Source of the DNA: Isochrysis galbana
Lineage: Eukaryota > Haptophyta > Isochrysidales > Isochrysidaceae
Length of the DNA: 64,000 nt
Direction: 5' to 3'
Assembly: GCA_018136815.1 (NCBI GenBank)
Contig: CM030942.1
Location: 1,055,797 to 1,119,796 of the forward strand
The stretch's first letter is position 1. Every line of letters begins with the position of its first letter. The translations under genes were made by a program, and so were the position numbers. The notes under the pieces are model-generated. The model was not told the origin of the DNA. It made no database searches and saw nothing but the letters and a program-made list of their open reading frames with translations. Shown piece by piece: positions 42,351 through 52,438 of this stretch.

Positions 42351-42620
42351 GGCAACGAGGACGAATATAACACCGGTACAACCGGCACAGAAGGGCGCCG
42401 ATAGCAACAATGCGTGCTAGACGAGACATGACCACCAAATCAAGACCGAAAAGAAGCGGCACAACAGAGAAAAAAGACCAACAGGCCTGCCCGGACCCCA
42501 CAATCCAAACCAGACCTTAGGTAGTGCACCGAGGTCGGACCCCGGAAACCGAAGAAAAAGGAAAGAAGGGGGGCAGGGGAGGAGGTGGAGGGAGGGAAGA
42601 CAAGGGCGATGGAAATAGAG

Positions 42621-43477
42621 GTGGCGAGTCCTGTGTATTTGCAACGCTATCTCTATCGTCTATAGATGGCTGCTGAGATGGCTGAATGAGCAAACACCCT
42701 ACCGCCCAACGCGCCCACAAGCGCTGCGCACCACGAAAAAAAAACTGAACTGCAAGACATTTTACGAGACATTTGGGCTGCAGGACGAGACATGTCTCGC
42801 CCATTTCTGAGAGACATTTGGGCTGAAAAAACGAGACATTTCCGCCAAGCCCTACTTTCTACCTACTCGTTCGCGGTAACCGCCGTTCGCCGTCGGCTCT
42901 TCCGTCGCATCGTCGCTCTCGTGTCGGCTTTCTCTTCCTTGTTTCCTTCCTTCTGTGTCTTCCCCGCCCAGGTGGAAAAAATACGTTAGTATGGAGGAAG
43001 GTTGGGTGAAAGTGAAAGTCGAGTGTGCGTGTCTCGGATTGTTGTCGGACTCGTCGGATTGGTATCCTGTCGGCCTCTGTCGCCCTCGTCCCTCGTCCCA
43101 GTCGCTCCTCGCTCCCTCGTTCTCGCTCTCGCTCTCGTTCAGTCGCAACAAGCAATCTTACAACACCAACTAAATCCACTCACTCACCCACTCACCCTCG
43201 CTATCAGCTATGTCCGCTCCGTCTTCGCGCTCGCCCTCGCCACTGCCCGCCATCCATCCTCCAACCATGGAAGATGGTCTGCCCGTCCCGCCCGCCAATG
43301 GCCGAAATGCCGTGCCTGCCGCCGCCTACCTTCCGTCCCGTTCGGTCCCTCCTGTTCCATCCGTAACCTCCAATCCGTCATGGTTGCATGTCGGTGGGGC
43401 CATGCTGTAGCTGTTGTACGCACGAGCGCGCTGCTTGCTCTGTAAGTGTATGTAGGTGCGCTAATATGGTAATTATC
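42621..43477. other. No recognised gene
   Basis: The region contains two GAGACATTTGGGCTG repeats (about 42750 and 42813). A plus frame at 43210-43410 is Pro/Ser-rich and cannot be supported. Confidence 0.45.
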
Positions 43478-43610
43478 TACTAGATATCTAGCCTTCGGCC
43501 GATTGCTATCCACCTAGATATAGATAGTGCATTGGCGCTATCCACATAGATAGAAATAGTGAAAAAGCGCCCTAGATAGGTAGATATCTGCTAGATATCC
43601 GGGTATCTAG
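43478..43610. repeat. Imperfect foldback repeat (CTAGATATCTAG-type)
   Basis: Short palindromes CTACTAGATATCTAG at left and CTAGATATCCGGGTATCTAG at right flank CTATCCAC(C/A)TAGATA and GGCGC...GCGCC matches. The unit could fold on itself and may be a MITE; no duplication was found. Confidence 0.45.
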
Positions 43611-43689
43611 TTCCACGCCTTACTGATCCATGAGGGGAGACCCGTGGGCGGCCTCAGGACGGACGCTGAACCGGCTAACTCGGTTCCGG

Positions 43690-44501
43690 TTCACTCCCTA
43701 GAGTGACAGGAGCAGAGAAGAAGCCTTGAAGCCATAGTAGCAGACAACCTATTTATTTATAGTAGTACAATTTATACACCCCGGGGGTAGAGCGTAGAGC
43801 GTAGAGCACCGACGGCTTAGGCACCCTCTACAGCATGTTGGCGTGGAGATTCATACCAACGGATTTCTACAAGATACGTTTTGACGATATCGGATTCTCA
43901 GAAGAATCGGTACGTTATAAGGATAATAGAAAGATTCACAAAACCAGGCAAAACCCTGCTATTCGCGAATACGATAGACTCGGCAAGGGCCGCCCGAGCG
44001 GGGTTGGGCAGGCAACCGAAGAAAAGGATAGATATCAACGATATGCATCCTTTATTCACAACGGGATCTAGTGGCGAGTTAAAACCTAGCGGGGAACTCC
44101 AAGAAATAGCCGCCAAATTGGGGTTAGCACTAGCACATTTCGTGAAGGAACCCAAAGAGAAACACATCTAAGCCGAGAAAAAGACTCTAGACTCGGACGC
44201 AACCCGGCAACACCGCAAACCCAAACGCGACCCGCACTCCGAGACCACGAGATGGCGCCCCCCACGCAGCCGGTCACCCGCCCCACCAAAACAGACTTAC
44301 AACAGGCCTGCCCGGAACCCACGCTCCAAACCAGGCCCGTGGTAGTGCACCAGGGCCGAACCCCGGAAACCGAAAATGAAGGAATGAAGGGGGGCAGGGG
44401 AGGGGGAGGAGGGGGAGGGAGGGGAGTTAAGGGCGACGTCGGAGTAGAGAAAGGGGAACCTTGAGATAGTAGGTGTGTAGCCCGGAATCTTCATTTTTTT
44501 T
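43690..44501 (+). mobile_element. LINE 3' end with T-tail
   Basis: It contains the ORF2 C-terminus in two frames, LAWRFIPTDFYKIRFDDIGF SEESV then, after a frameshift, IRIIERFTKPGKTLLFAN and AGLGRQPKKRIDINDMHPLF. The 3' UTR block GCCGAACCCCGGAAACCGAA follows, and the element ends GTGTAGCCCGGAATCTTCA plus T-run. It is 5'-truncated and frameshifted. Confidence 0.8.
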
Positions 44502-44524
44502 GCAGCCACTGCACAATACTAACA

Positions 44525-45642
44525 CTACACACTACCACTACCACTACCACTTCCTTTACCACTTCGTAGCACACTTCGACTACCACTACCACTTCGACTA
44601 CCACTATCACTATCACCTCGTCTCGTATCGCCATTACCGCCACGACCGGCGCCACAAATGATATACGATACGGTGTCCGAGTAGCTCTGCTCTTGCGACG
44701 GCTGCCGGCCGCGCGCCTCCTCATCATTGATGTCGGCTACGGAGCTTTCGTCCACTCTTAACATGTTATTCTCGGAGGAGACCTTAATGTACGTTCTATA
44801 GCGGGCGCGCCTGCCTAAGTGCGTCGATGAGCGAAGGAGCAACAAGGCCACGGCGACAGCCACGGCACACCGATAAAAGACGAAGACAACCGTGGAGGAG
44901 GCGCCGGGCGCGTGAAAGAGGAAATAGTAGCCGAGGCGCCAGATCAAGAGATCGAAACCGAGGATTGACGCAACCAAAGCGGTCTGTGCACGCAAAGGCG
45001 GGGGCATCGTGGCTCATGCTGCCGTAAGCGCCACCCTACAATCGCAATGCATGTTGGGAAACACGATGCTTCACGTGCGGGTGAGTAATCGAGGGCAGAT
45101 GGCGCGATCCCACAAGGATACCGACGTGCCACCTCACCTGCGTTCCAGTGGATGATGCGATCATGAATAGGGGGATCGGCCCAAGGACGAAAAAAACGAG
45201 CCAGCGCCACGAATCGCCGTGGTAGAGGCAGCCGGATAGTACCACGGCTACGACGAGCTGAATTACGACTAGCGTGGCAAAAGCCGCACTCGGCAGCAAG
45301 TGGACGGCATTGAAGGCTGGTCGAGACGCATGGAAGTGGTTGCGTAAGTGCTTGACGGCGATGAAAGCATCGAGCAAGAGCATGGCACTTGAGAGGAAGA
45401 GGATGGTGTAGAGACTGAGAACCTGAAAGATGGCGTGAGTGTGCAACGCAGACTCGATAATGAATGGTGCCCACCATGCGTGGAGGTGTGAGCGTGAGAT
45501 CTCACAAGGTAAGACGTCCACGGCTAAGGTAGTCAAAACCAAAATGCAAAGCTCAGGCGTGGGCCTGTCAAGAGAGCCAATGCCCGTGCGCTCACCTCTG
45601 AACGCCAAACACAAGGATGCCAAGCCCCAAGCCATGCCGCAT
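44525..45642 (-). CDS. Unknown multi-pass membrane protein
   Basis: Three exons join in frame: 45642-45596, 45564-45138 and 44983-44525, giving 310 aa. The first intron is only 31 bases (GTGAGC...GACAG). The protein has about five or six hydrophobic segments: ELCILVLTTLAVDVL, VLSLYTILFLSSAMLLLDAF, AFATLVVIQLVVAVVLSG, WLVFFVLGPIPLFMIAS, TALVASILGFDLLIW and VFVFYRCAVAVAVALLLL. The tail is hydrophilic, with acidic and Gly/Ser repeats. I do not recognise the family. It lies just downstream of, and in the same direction as, the GH5 gene; because the GH5 3' end is uncertain, a fusion cannot be fully excluded, but the ATG at 45642 and three consistent phases favour a separate gene. Confidence 0.6.
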
Positions 45643-45675
45643 GGTCCCCGTGCTTAGAGCTAGATCCATCGGATC

Positions 45676-48600
45676 TTAATATTCCGGGACTGCTGCCGTT
45701 GACGCCTCTGTGGCGGCCTCCGAGTCTTCCTCCGGTACAATACTCGTTGTGGTAGGCATCGCATGGCACCACGCAAATAAAGAGGTTTTGGCCATCAGCT
45801 TCGGGCGGATGCGTGAAGAGGAGTCTGGAGGTCCCGTCGATTGACACTCGCGAGGCGATAGAGAGACCACGTCCCACGCCTGCCGGATCCAAGTGGCCCC
45901 GGGTGTCGCTACCGGTCGAATCCGAAGCTTGCGGTGCATTCGCCAACTCATTCGGAGAAGTGTTCATGACGAGGGGCGATCCCCCAATGCATAGGGCGCG
46001 CCGGACGGCCTCGAAAGCGCTCTTGCTCACATGAAGAATGCGCCCAAGTAAAGTCGTAGGCGGGAGAATGACAGAGATGAGAACTGCATAGCCCTCTGAG
46101 CAAACAAGTCGGAGGCACAAGGCATGAGTACGAGGTGAAGAGAAGACATTAAACTAAGCACATGAACGTGAGCAAGGCTCGTCGTATCAACCTGTGCGAG
46201 CCCTATGCACTCTGGGGATCGGGAACCTCTTCTTGAGCATGCATGCAGCTTGCGACCTGGATAGTGAAGTTCCGACGCGACGTGCAATACGGTCGTCCGT
46301 GACAGGTCCGCGTCCGCATTCTCCTCAGTAGCATCGCCGGGGCCACCACTCGTTGCTACCGTGCTCGCACCATTACGGCGTGGCGAGGCCGCAGTATATT
46401 CAAACGCCAATGTCCGCCACCACCCATCCCATCGCATGAGTGATGGGGTACCAGCGATGGCTTGAGCGTAGGGAGTGGCGAGGGCGCGAAGCTTCTCTTT
46501 CGCAAGTTTCTTGTCATGAGGATAAAGGCCTGCGAGCATGGTGTGGGAGACAGCAATGTGAATGTTCAAGGCCGGCCATCGTGATCGCAACACGTGTGAG
46601 CGGACAAACGTTCACGCTCTCCTGCACACCATAGGGACGTGGGGGATGCGTGGCCCGCAGAGCGGTGAGAGTATTCTCAAAAGCGCGCACTCAGTCTCGA
46701 ATAGCCGCCCGAGGAGGTAATGTCCTTGTAATTCTTGTATTGCCAATAAAATCGAGACACCAGGAATTCGTCGGCGATAGCCACCACCCGAGAAATCTCG
46801 GCAAGTTCCACCGGCGTCGAGCCAAGCGATCCGAATTCAGACAGGAAACTTCCGCCACGCTGAAGGCGGGCAGAGAACGCCTGCAGGACTAGGACATACA
46901 CGGCAGTGTGAGCCCCATTCTCGCGCACAGTGGCGTCCATTTCGGACCGGCGTCTTGCCCACCTGGATGGCAAAGAGGTGGCGGTGGTAGGCAGCGCAAA
47001 GCCAGCTGAAGCTCGGTGCCACATTTGGTGCCCACCAACAGTAGGCATGCCACGATAAGGCCTCCCGAGGTCGACCGCTTTGCGCATCCGAGCCATCGGC
47101 CCACCACCGATTGCTACTGGATCCATCCTTTGATGACGCGCTTGCTTGAGCATTCGGCTCTAGCGCTTCGCCGATGATTCGATCGCTCCGCTGGGCACGA
47201 GCCGCCTCCTGAGCGTGGTTCGTATCAACCCCATCGCCTCGAAAGCCTGACGTCCACACATCCCACATGATCTACACCATCAAGTGATAAAGGGAGAGCT
47301 GTGGTGGGGTGTGTGTGTGGCGATGATAAACATGTTGCGAGAGGACTGTTTGTGCCATGCCATCACAAGGCCTAGCCGTGCCGTCTGTCGCTTCCGGTCA
47401 GACGCGGCTTGGCAATTCCACGCATTGCCTCAAGCGATACCATCAAGCCGTCCCGAAACGACCACACGCATATCGAGTGGAGAGGAGGGTGGACTCACCG
47501 GTTCATATGCGATGATGTGCTTTTGATCAACTTTCCTGATCCCACGCGCAAGTTCGCGGTAGAAGGGAAGTAATACGTTATGCTCAGCTCTCGGTGAGTT
47601 GTACCACCAAGACATAAAAGATGAGTACTCCCAGGGATTGTTCGTGTCGCCAGGCCATGGCTCGTTCAAGAGGTCGTGTGCTAGCACAGCAGGCTCGGAG
47701 GCAACGGCCGCAGCAATATGTGCCCAATGCTCGCTGAACGCCGTGCGTAACCCCGCCTTATCAGTGTAGAGCGCCTGCCAAAGAGGCAGGAAGAGAGATT
47801 GTGGGTGTGCACTACGTACTCTAAGCGGCGTGGCGTAGGTCTTGCTGCTACCTGTATTCGTTGAAAAATGGCATGGCGCTCGTCGCCGTCCCAAATGACC
47901 CCGCCTCACCTGCGCTGTCTTGGTCGAGACATTGGTGTTGTAGTAGCCAAAGAAGTCTCGTTCAAGGCATGCCTCGAGTCGGGGGTAGAAGCCCGCCGCG
48001 TCGAGCAGCGCCGCAACTTCAGTGCTCGTGCGTGCGCCCGCCGCTGCGACAATCTCCGCCGCGCACCATCCATCCTTTTCAACGCTGACATGATCTGGCA
48101 CAACCTCAATGAAGGGTAATGCAGAAACTTTCGAGCCGCTAGCTCCGACCCTTCCTGTCACTTGATCTTGCAAATCCGCGGCGATGACAGTTTGTTGCCC
48201 TTTCGCCAATTCCGCCTGTGGTCCGAGCAGCCGCCAAGAGCCCCGCTCGATGTGCGCGTCGCAGCTGCTTCGGTTTGCTGGGGACCATGCTGCTGCTGAT
48301 GCTCCAAAAAAGTGCGACTGCGGTATCATCAGGGGTGCAGGGAAGTCTCCATGGGGTGGGTTCATACCGCTTGCGTGGAGAGCCTCGTCGACTGCCCAGT
48401 CTGGCAGGCCGTTGCCACAGAAGCGCCGAGAAAGTACATCCGAGTGCATGTCCAAGACCACGTAGATGCCGAACTCTGCGCACGTGCGGACGATCGACTT
48501 GACCTTCTCCACGTACGACGCATCGACTGCCCCTCGGCGGGCGGGAAAGGTGCCCGCCCACAGGACGCCAAGCCGGATTGCGTTGAATCCCCACGCGGAG

Positions 48601-48935
48601 AGGTTAGCAGCGTCGGCGCGGCCAAAGGACGTCTCGGCGTCCCATTCCCCAGGATCAGGGATGTGCGGCGGCGTTTTGAAGACTACGTTGAGCCCATGGA
48701 AGAGCCGGACGCGCCCCAGCTCATCGACAAAGTGGCTCGTGCGAGGGTCGGCCTCAATCCATGGGTTAGCAGCTGCAGTGTTGTGGCGGTACGGGTGGAG
48801 AACGGCCTGTCGCAACTCGTATGAGCCAAGCACGAGGGTGCCGAGCAGCCACACGCCGGCGGCGCACGCGAGAAGCCAGGCGAGAGCGGCGCGGCGCAAC
48901 ATCGCCGCCGGCGGCCGATCATCCGATCCATTCAC
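45676..48935 (-). CDS. GH5 endoglycoceramidase-like glycosidase, multi-exon
   Basis: Exons: 48935-47910, 47852-47878 (27 bases), 47774-47499, 47271-46963, 46880-46691, 46529-46257 and 46095 to about 45676. Residues 12-38 are a signal anchor. GH5 marks are LFHGLNVVFK, GFNAIRLGVLW, YVVLDMHSDVLSRRFCGNGL PDW, LAHDLLNEPWPG (acid/base Glu about 389) and SFLSEFG (nucleophile Glu about 561), then YWQYKNYKDIT and LATPYAQAIAGTP, the usual entry to the C-terminal beta-sandwich. Members cleave glucosylceramide or glycosphingolipids, so secretory or lysosomal action on sphingolipids is inferred. A roughly 100-residue insertion lies at 200-310. The C-terminal end is uncertain: frames stop at 45676 or 45533. 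Confidence 0.82.
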
Positions 48936-49369
48936 GTCGGTGAGAACCGTCTGTTCACGTCAATGGTGAGAATAAATAAGTACAGAGAAGAGAGGTGTGG
49001 AAATATTTATGGCCGATTGCTCTCTCCGGGTAGTCGCAGCTGACGTCAGGCTGTCGTCGGAGAGAGAGAAGAGAGAGAGAGAGAACAGCAGAGAGCTGAC
49101 GCCATCATGTCGCTAGCTTCCTCATCCTTTGATTCTCTTCTCCGTATTTTGTACTTACTCCGCAAGCTCTTTCCACAACAGCACAACTCTTACGGTATTC
49201 GTAGGTAGCTACATACTTCTTTCTGCCTCTCTCCTCCTCGCCTGCTTCCCACCCTCCCTCCTTATCCTCCTCCCTCTCCCCATTACTAGCGTATTTCAAC
49301 AGTTTCTTCTTTCTAAAACGTTGTGCCTTTCATCAACGAGGGGCGGCGGGCGGGGACGCGGCCCGGCCG

Positions 49370-51256
49370 GTGTCCCGAAAAGCAACCATCAACCAGCCTT
49401 TCGCCGTCCACCCCCGCCCTTCCCTCACTCACCTCCACGAGCGACATTGCACTCGAGGGCGGCAAATACAGCTCGCAGACGCACGAACGAATAGTCGTAT
49501 GGCACTCAAAAACGCACCAAGTACGGCACGCCGTTCGATGTCCTTCTCGGTTCAACCGCAGCAGCGTAAGCTCCGAGCGGCTGAAGAGAATGTTCTCAAC
49601 GAGGCAGCCAAGCGGGCAGAGGCTTCGGGTCAAGTTGCGCTAGAACAACTGCGCATTATGAAAGAGGCGCTGAAGTCAGCGTCAATGGCCTGGGTCAAAG
49701 AGCGGGCGTCCCAAGACAAGGCAGAGAGTCTCGACAAGGAGGACAGTCCGCATAACCAAGTCTGCAATCAGAAGCGGGCACAGCACGTGTGGACCACCGA
49801 GGAAGTGGTGGCTGAAACCATGGCCGCAAGCGATGCGGCGACACTCGCCGTGGGAGTGCCCATCAAATCGCAGCTGTTCGTTCCCTGGCGCCGTGCCTCG
49901 CAGTTGGGCCTGTTTCTACGACAGATACCTGTGGAGAACGGACCAAATGATCCGCCTGAGTTGCTCCAAGGTGCGCACGAGAGAGACTCGGGAACGGAGC
50001 TGTCAGAGGAGTCACAGTGGCACATAGATATGGCGTGCTCGTCGCCAAAGCAACAGCTCGTCCAAGCCACGACGTGCATTGATTGCGAAACAATCGTAGA
50101 TGCGTCGACCGGCGCAAGGACTGGTTCAACGGCATTTAGACAACAGCACTTCCGGTGTGGCATCTGTCTGGAGAACAGGTGGATCAGCAAGGAGACTTGT
50201 CTAAAGCTTGCCTGCTGTGGTTCAATCTATTGTGCATGGTGCTGGGCAGTCTTATTGGAGCGTGCCCTCGAAGAGCACGACGCGTCTTTGCTCCGATGCC
50301 CAACCCTGAGTTGCATGGGCCGCACGCATGCCACCGTCCAAGGACATGCGCAAGGTAGACGTGTGCGGGGCAGAGAAGACTTACCGCCTTCGCGGCAGAG
50401 GATTGACCTGCATATTCCTAAGACAATGTCGATCGATTCAAACCCTGTGCCCCCGTCCCAGATGGGTTTGCGGGATTTTACGTCCGACCTCGCGGAACTC
50501 GAGACGGTCCATGGTACTCCAGAGAAAATTGAGCAATTGAAAAAGCTGATTGTTGTGCAGGAAAGCTCGCGGGCGCGGCGTTGTCCAGACCTATCGTGCC
50601 GTAGGCTGACTGTGTGGCAGCTCGGAGCATCTAATGAGCTGACCTGCGAGTGCGGCATCCAGTATTGCTTCCGCCACGGCGGAGCTCATCTCAACGAGAC
50701 TTGTGAGGCATACCGGACCCGCATCGCCAATGCACCAACTCCCGAGATGCAGTCATACAAGCGCTACGCGCAGAAAACGCACACCAAGATCTGCCCTGGC
50801 TGCCTTTGCGGCATTGAAAAGAATGGTGGCTGTTCTCATATGACATGCAGCGCCTGCGGCACACACTTCGACTGGAAGGCCGCTCAAGTGGAGGTTCCGT
50901 GCTCCTGCTTGAATTTGTATAACCCGGATGGCAAGCTCAATCTGTGGGGGCGCCCTCCGTGTGAGGGCGCCTCTTCCATGGCAGTCGCCAAGCTTGTAGC
51001 GTGGCGTGGCGCTGTGCTTACGATGACCGCACCTGTTGTGGTCCCTGTCGGACTACCCATCGCCGGGCTACTTGGCGTCTATCGCTTGACGGTAGCCGCA
51101 CGCAAGGCGCACCCTGAGATTCGCGCAATGCTTTGCGCGCGAGCCCAAGCAAGCCGCTTCCCACCGGGCTCATTCGAGCGCACTTTCCACGAATATGGTA
51201 ACGGACGCGCCAAAGCGCGGTGGGCAAGCCTTCTGCGTTGCTTCTGTGCCCGTTGA
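49370..51256 (+). CDS. RBR-type (RING-IBR-RING) E3 ubiquitin ligase
   Basis: This intronless frame encodes 628 aa; a Met at 49499 (residue 44) is an alternative start. RING1 begins CGICLENRW (residue 263) and includes CCGSIYCAWCW. The IBR is RRCPDLSCRRLTVW...CECGIQYCFRHG (403-446). RING2 is ICPGCLCGIEKNGGCSHMTC (474-493) then SACGTHFDW, with C488 in the position of the catalytic Cys that accepts ubiquitin. A C-terminal hydrophobic stretch (about 548-572, APVVVPVGLPIAGLLGV) could anchor it to a membrane. The N-terminal 250 residues are helical and charged. RBR ligases form a ubiquitin thioester before transfer. The substrate and the Ariadne or Parkin-like subclass cannot be told. Confidence 0.88.
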   Translation: MSRKATINQPFAVHPRPSLTHLHERHCTRGRQIQLADARTNSRMALKNAPSTARRSMSFSVQPQQRKLRAAEENVLNEAAKRAEASGQVALEQLRIMKEALKSASMAWVKERASQDKAESLDKEDSPHNQVCNQKRAQHVWTTEEVVAETMAASDAATLAVGVPIKSQLFVPWRRASQLGLFLRQIPVENGPNDPPELLQGAHERDSGTELSEESQWHIDMACSSPKQQLVQATTCIDCETIVDASTGARTGSTAFRQQHFRCGICLENRWISKETCLKLACCGSIYCAWCWAVLLERALEEHDASLLRCPTLSCMGRTHATVQGHAQGRRVRGREDLPPSRQRIDLHIPKTMSIDSNPVPPSQMGLRDFTSDLAELETVHGTPEKIEQLKKLIVVQESSRARRCPDLSCRRLTVWQLGASNELTCECGIQYCFRHGGAHLNETCEAYRTRIANAPTPEMQSYKRYAQKTHTKICPGCLCGIEKNGGCSHMTCSACGTHFDWKAAQVEVPCSCLNLYNPDGKLNLWGRPPCEGASSMAVAKLVAWRGAVLTMTAPVVVPVGLPIAGLLGVYRLTVAARKAHPEIRAMLCARAQASRFPPGSFERTFHEYGNGRAKARWASLLRCFCAR

Positions 51257-51382
51257 GTGCGAGCGCGTGCACGAGAGGCGCAACAATCTGCAATCTAGAC
51301 ATTTTGGATGAGAATTGAGAAGGTACAACCAGGAGTTTGGGTTTTTTTTTGGACGGTACCCTTTTATTCTGGTATGAGGAAC

Positions 51383-51872
51383 TATCGTTAAAACGATATG
51401 TCAGGAGCGAGCGCCACCCCCCTCCACCCTCCCTGCCCACCCCGCCACGCCGGCCGATTAGGACATGGCAGACGCGTCGACGCCCGTGCAGCCCCAAGCA
51501 GGGGCCGCGCCCGGCGTCCAGGTGGCCGCGAGCCTTGCGCAGAACAACGCACAACCCACCACCAACATGCCACCAGCACAACACACCAACCAGTCGACCC
51601 ACCACACTCAGTACTCAGCACCACAGACCGATGGAGCCTCAGGGCCCATCCTCCTATAGGGAAAGCCTCCGGGCTTGGTTGGCCCCTCACAACGCCGTGG
51701 CACTGGGCTCTAGCTCCGTGCGCAAGCATGGGGGGCAGCCCCGGCCGGTCAGCCAGACCAACATCACAAATGCAACAAAGCTGCTCAACAAGCCCAACAC
51801 ACTCTGGAGAAATCAGCAAGAATCGCCAGACAAACACAGGGGGAGGCCGAGCGCTTTCGCCACGAGGGCCTA
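51383..51872 (+). mobile_element. LINE ORF1 5' fragment (second subfamily)
   Basis: The hairpin TATCGTTAAAACGATA (51383-51398) is followed by GTCAGGAGCGAGCGCC, a decayed MERA start. A downstream frame gives YRESLRAWLAPHNAVALGSS, which parallels IREGLRAWTLHSRGTALAL in the ORF1 at 40555. It carries frameshifts and stops. Confidence 0.6.
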
Positions 51873-51923
51873 AAGCTCTCTCTCGCTCTCGCTCATCTGT
51901 AGCCTACCTTTTTCACTCCCGAT

Positions 51924-52232
51924 CAACTAACTTTACAGTTAGTTGCCATATGGAGCGCGCCGGCGCGCCTCCCCTCTCCGTCGGGCCCCCCGCCGAGGGC
52001 GGCCCCGCACCTTCCATGGAGCAGTCGCTGTCGAAGCGACCGCGCCCACCATCTGAGCCGCCGAACGGCCTTGCGAGTGCGCATGTGGCTGTGGGAGCCC
52101 GGTGAGCGGGGGACGCGGTCGCTTCGCCTGCGGCTGCTCCATGGACACTGGTTGGGCGCCCGCGGCGGGGGGCCCGAAGGAGAGGAGGGGAGCGCCGGCG
52201 CGCTCCATGGCAACTGACTATAAAGTTAGTTG
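51924..52232. mobile_element. Inverted pair of LINE 5' ends (309-bp foldback)
   Basis: Left arm (plus): hairpin CAACTAACTTTACAGTTAGT TG, then ATG at 51950 encoding MERAGAPPLSVGPPAEGG and KRPRPP. Right arm (minus): hairpin CAACTAACTTTATAGTCAGT TG at 52232-52211, then ATG at 52208 encoding MERAGAPLLSFGPPAAGA and KRPRPP. The arms are about 145 bases and similar but not identical, and they meet near 52075. Either two separate truncated insertions or a DNA-type inverted-repeat element. Confidence 0.7.
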
Positions 52233-52368
52233 TCGGTGCTCGGTGCGTGCACTGTTGGCTTGAGGGGGGACAAATCGACAAATATCGGCATATCGGCAGG
52301 GGAGGGTCGCACGGCACAGGGATAGAGAGCGGGTCAGCATGGCAGTCTGCTCCGAGCAAGCCATAAGG

Positions 52369-52411
52369 CCGCTAGTAGGTGTTGTAGTCCCGAATCTTCA
52401 GTTTTTTTTTC
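52369..52411 (+). mobile_element. 43-bp LINE 3' end inserted with its own duplication
   Basis: CTAGTAGGTGTTGTAGTCCC GAATCTTCAG plus T-run is the last 40 bases of the LINE. It is flanked by CCGAGCAAGCCA(T/C)AAGG at 52352-52368 and 52412-52428 (one mismatch), so it is a genuine, extremely truncated insertion. Confidence 0.75.
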
Positions 52412-52438
52412 CCGAGCAAGCCACAAGGTATGCCAAGA

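Larger units (their letters stand above)
40532..42620 (+). mobile_element. LINE with complete 5' end and large internal deletion
   Basis: It begins with the hairpin ACTATCGTTAAAACGATAG (40532-40550), then ORF1. At about 42045 the sequence jumps into the last 100 codons of ORF2 (FYRIHYDNIVYSEESI...), then a 3' UTR matching the 4952 element up to about 42620. The endonuclease and RT are deleted. The 3' tail is not recognised. It sits inside a gypsy element. Confidence 0.8.

Noticed and set aside
44525-48935. GH5 enzyme and membrane protein as one fusion gene
   Set aside because: The membrane exons have their own ATG (45642) and three mutually consistent splice phases; the GH5 frame has a stop at 45676 in one reading. 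Kept as two genes, with uncertainty noted.
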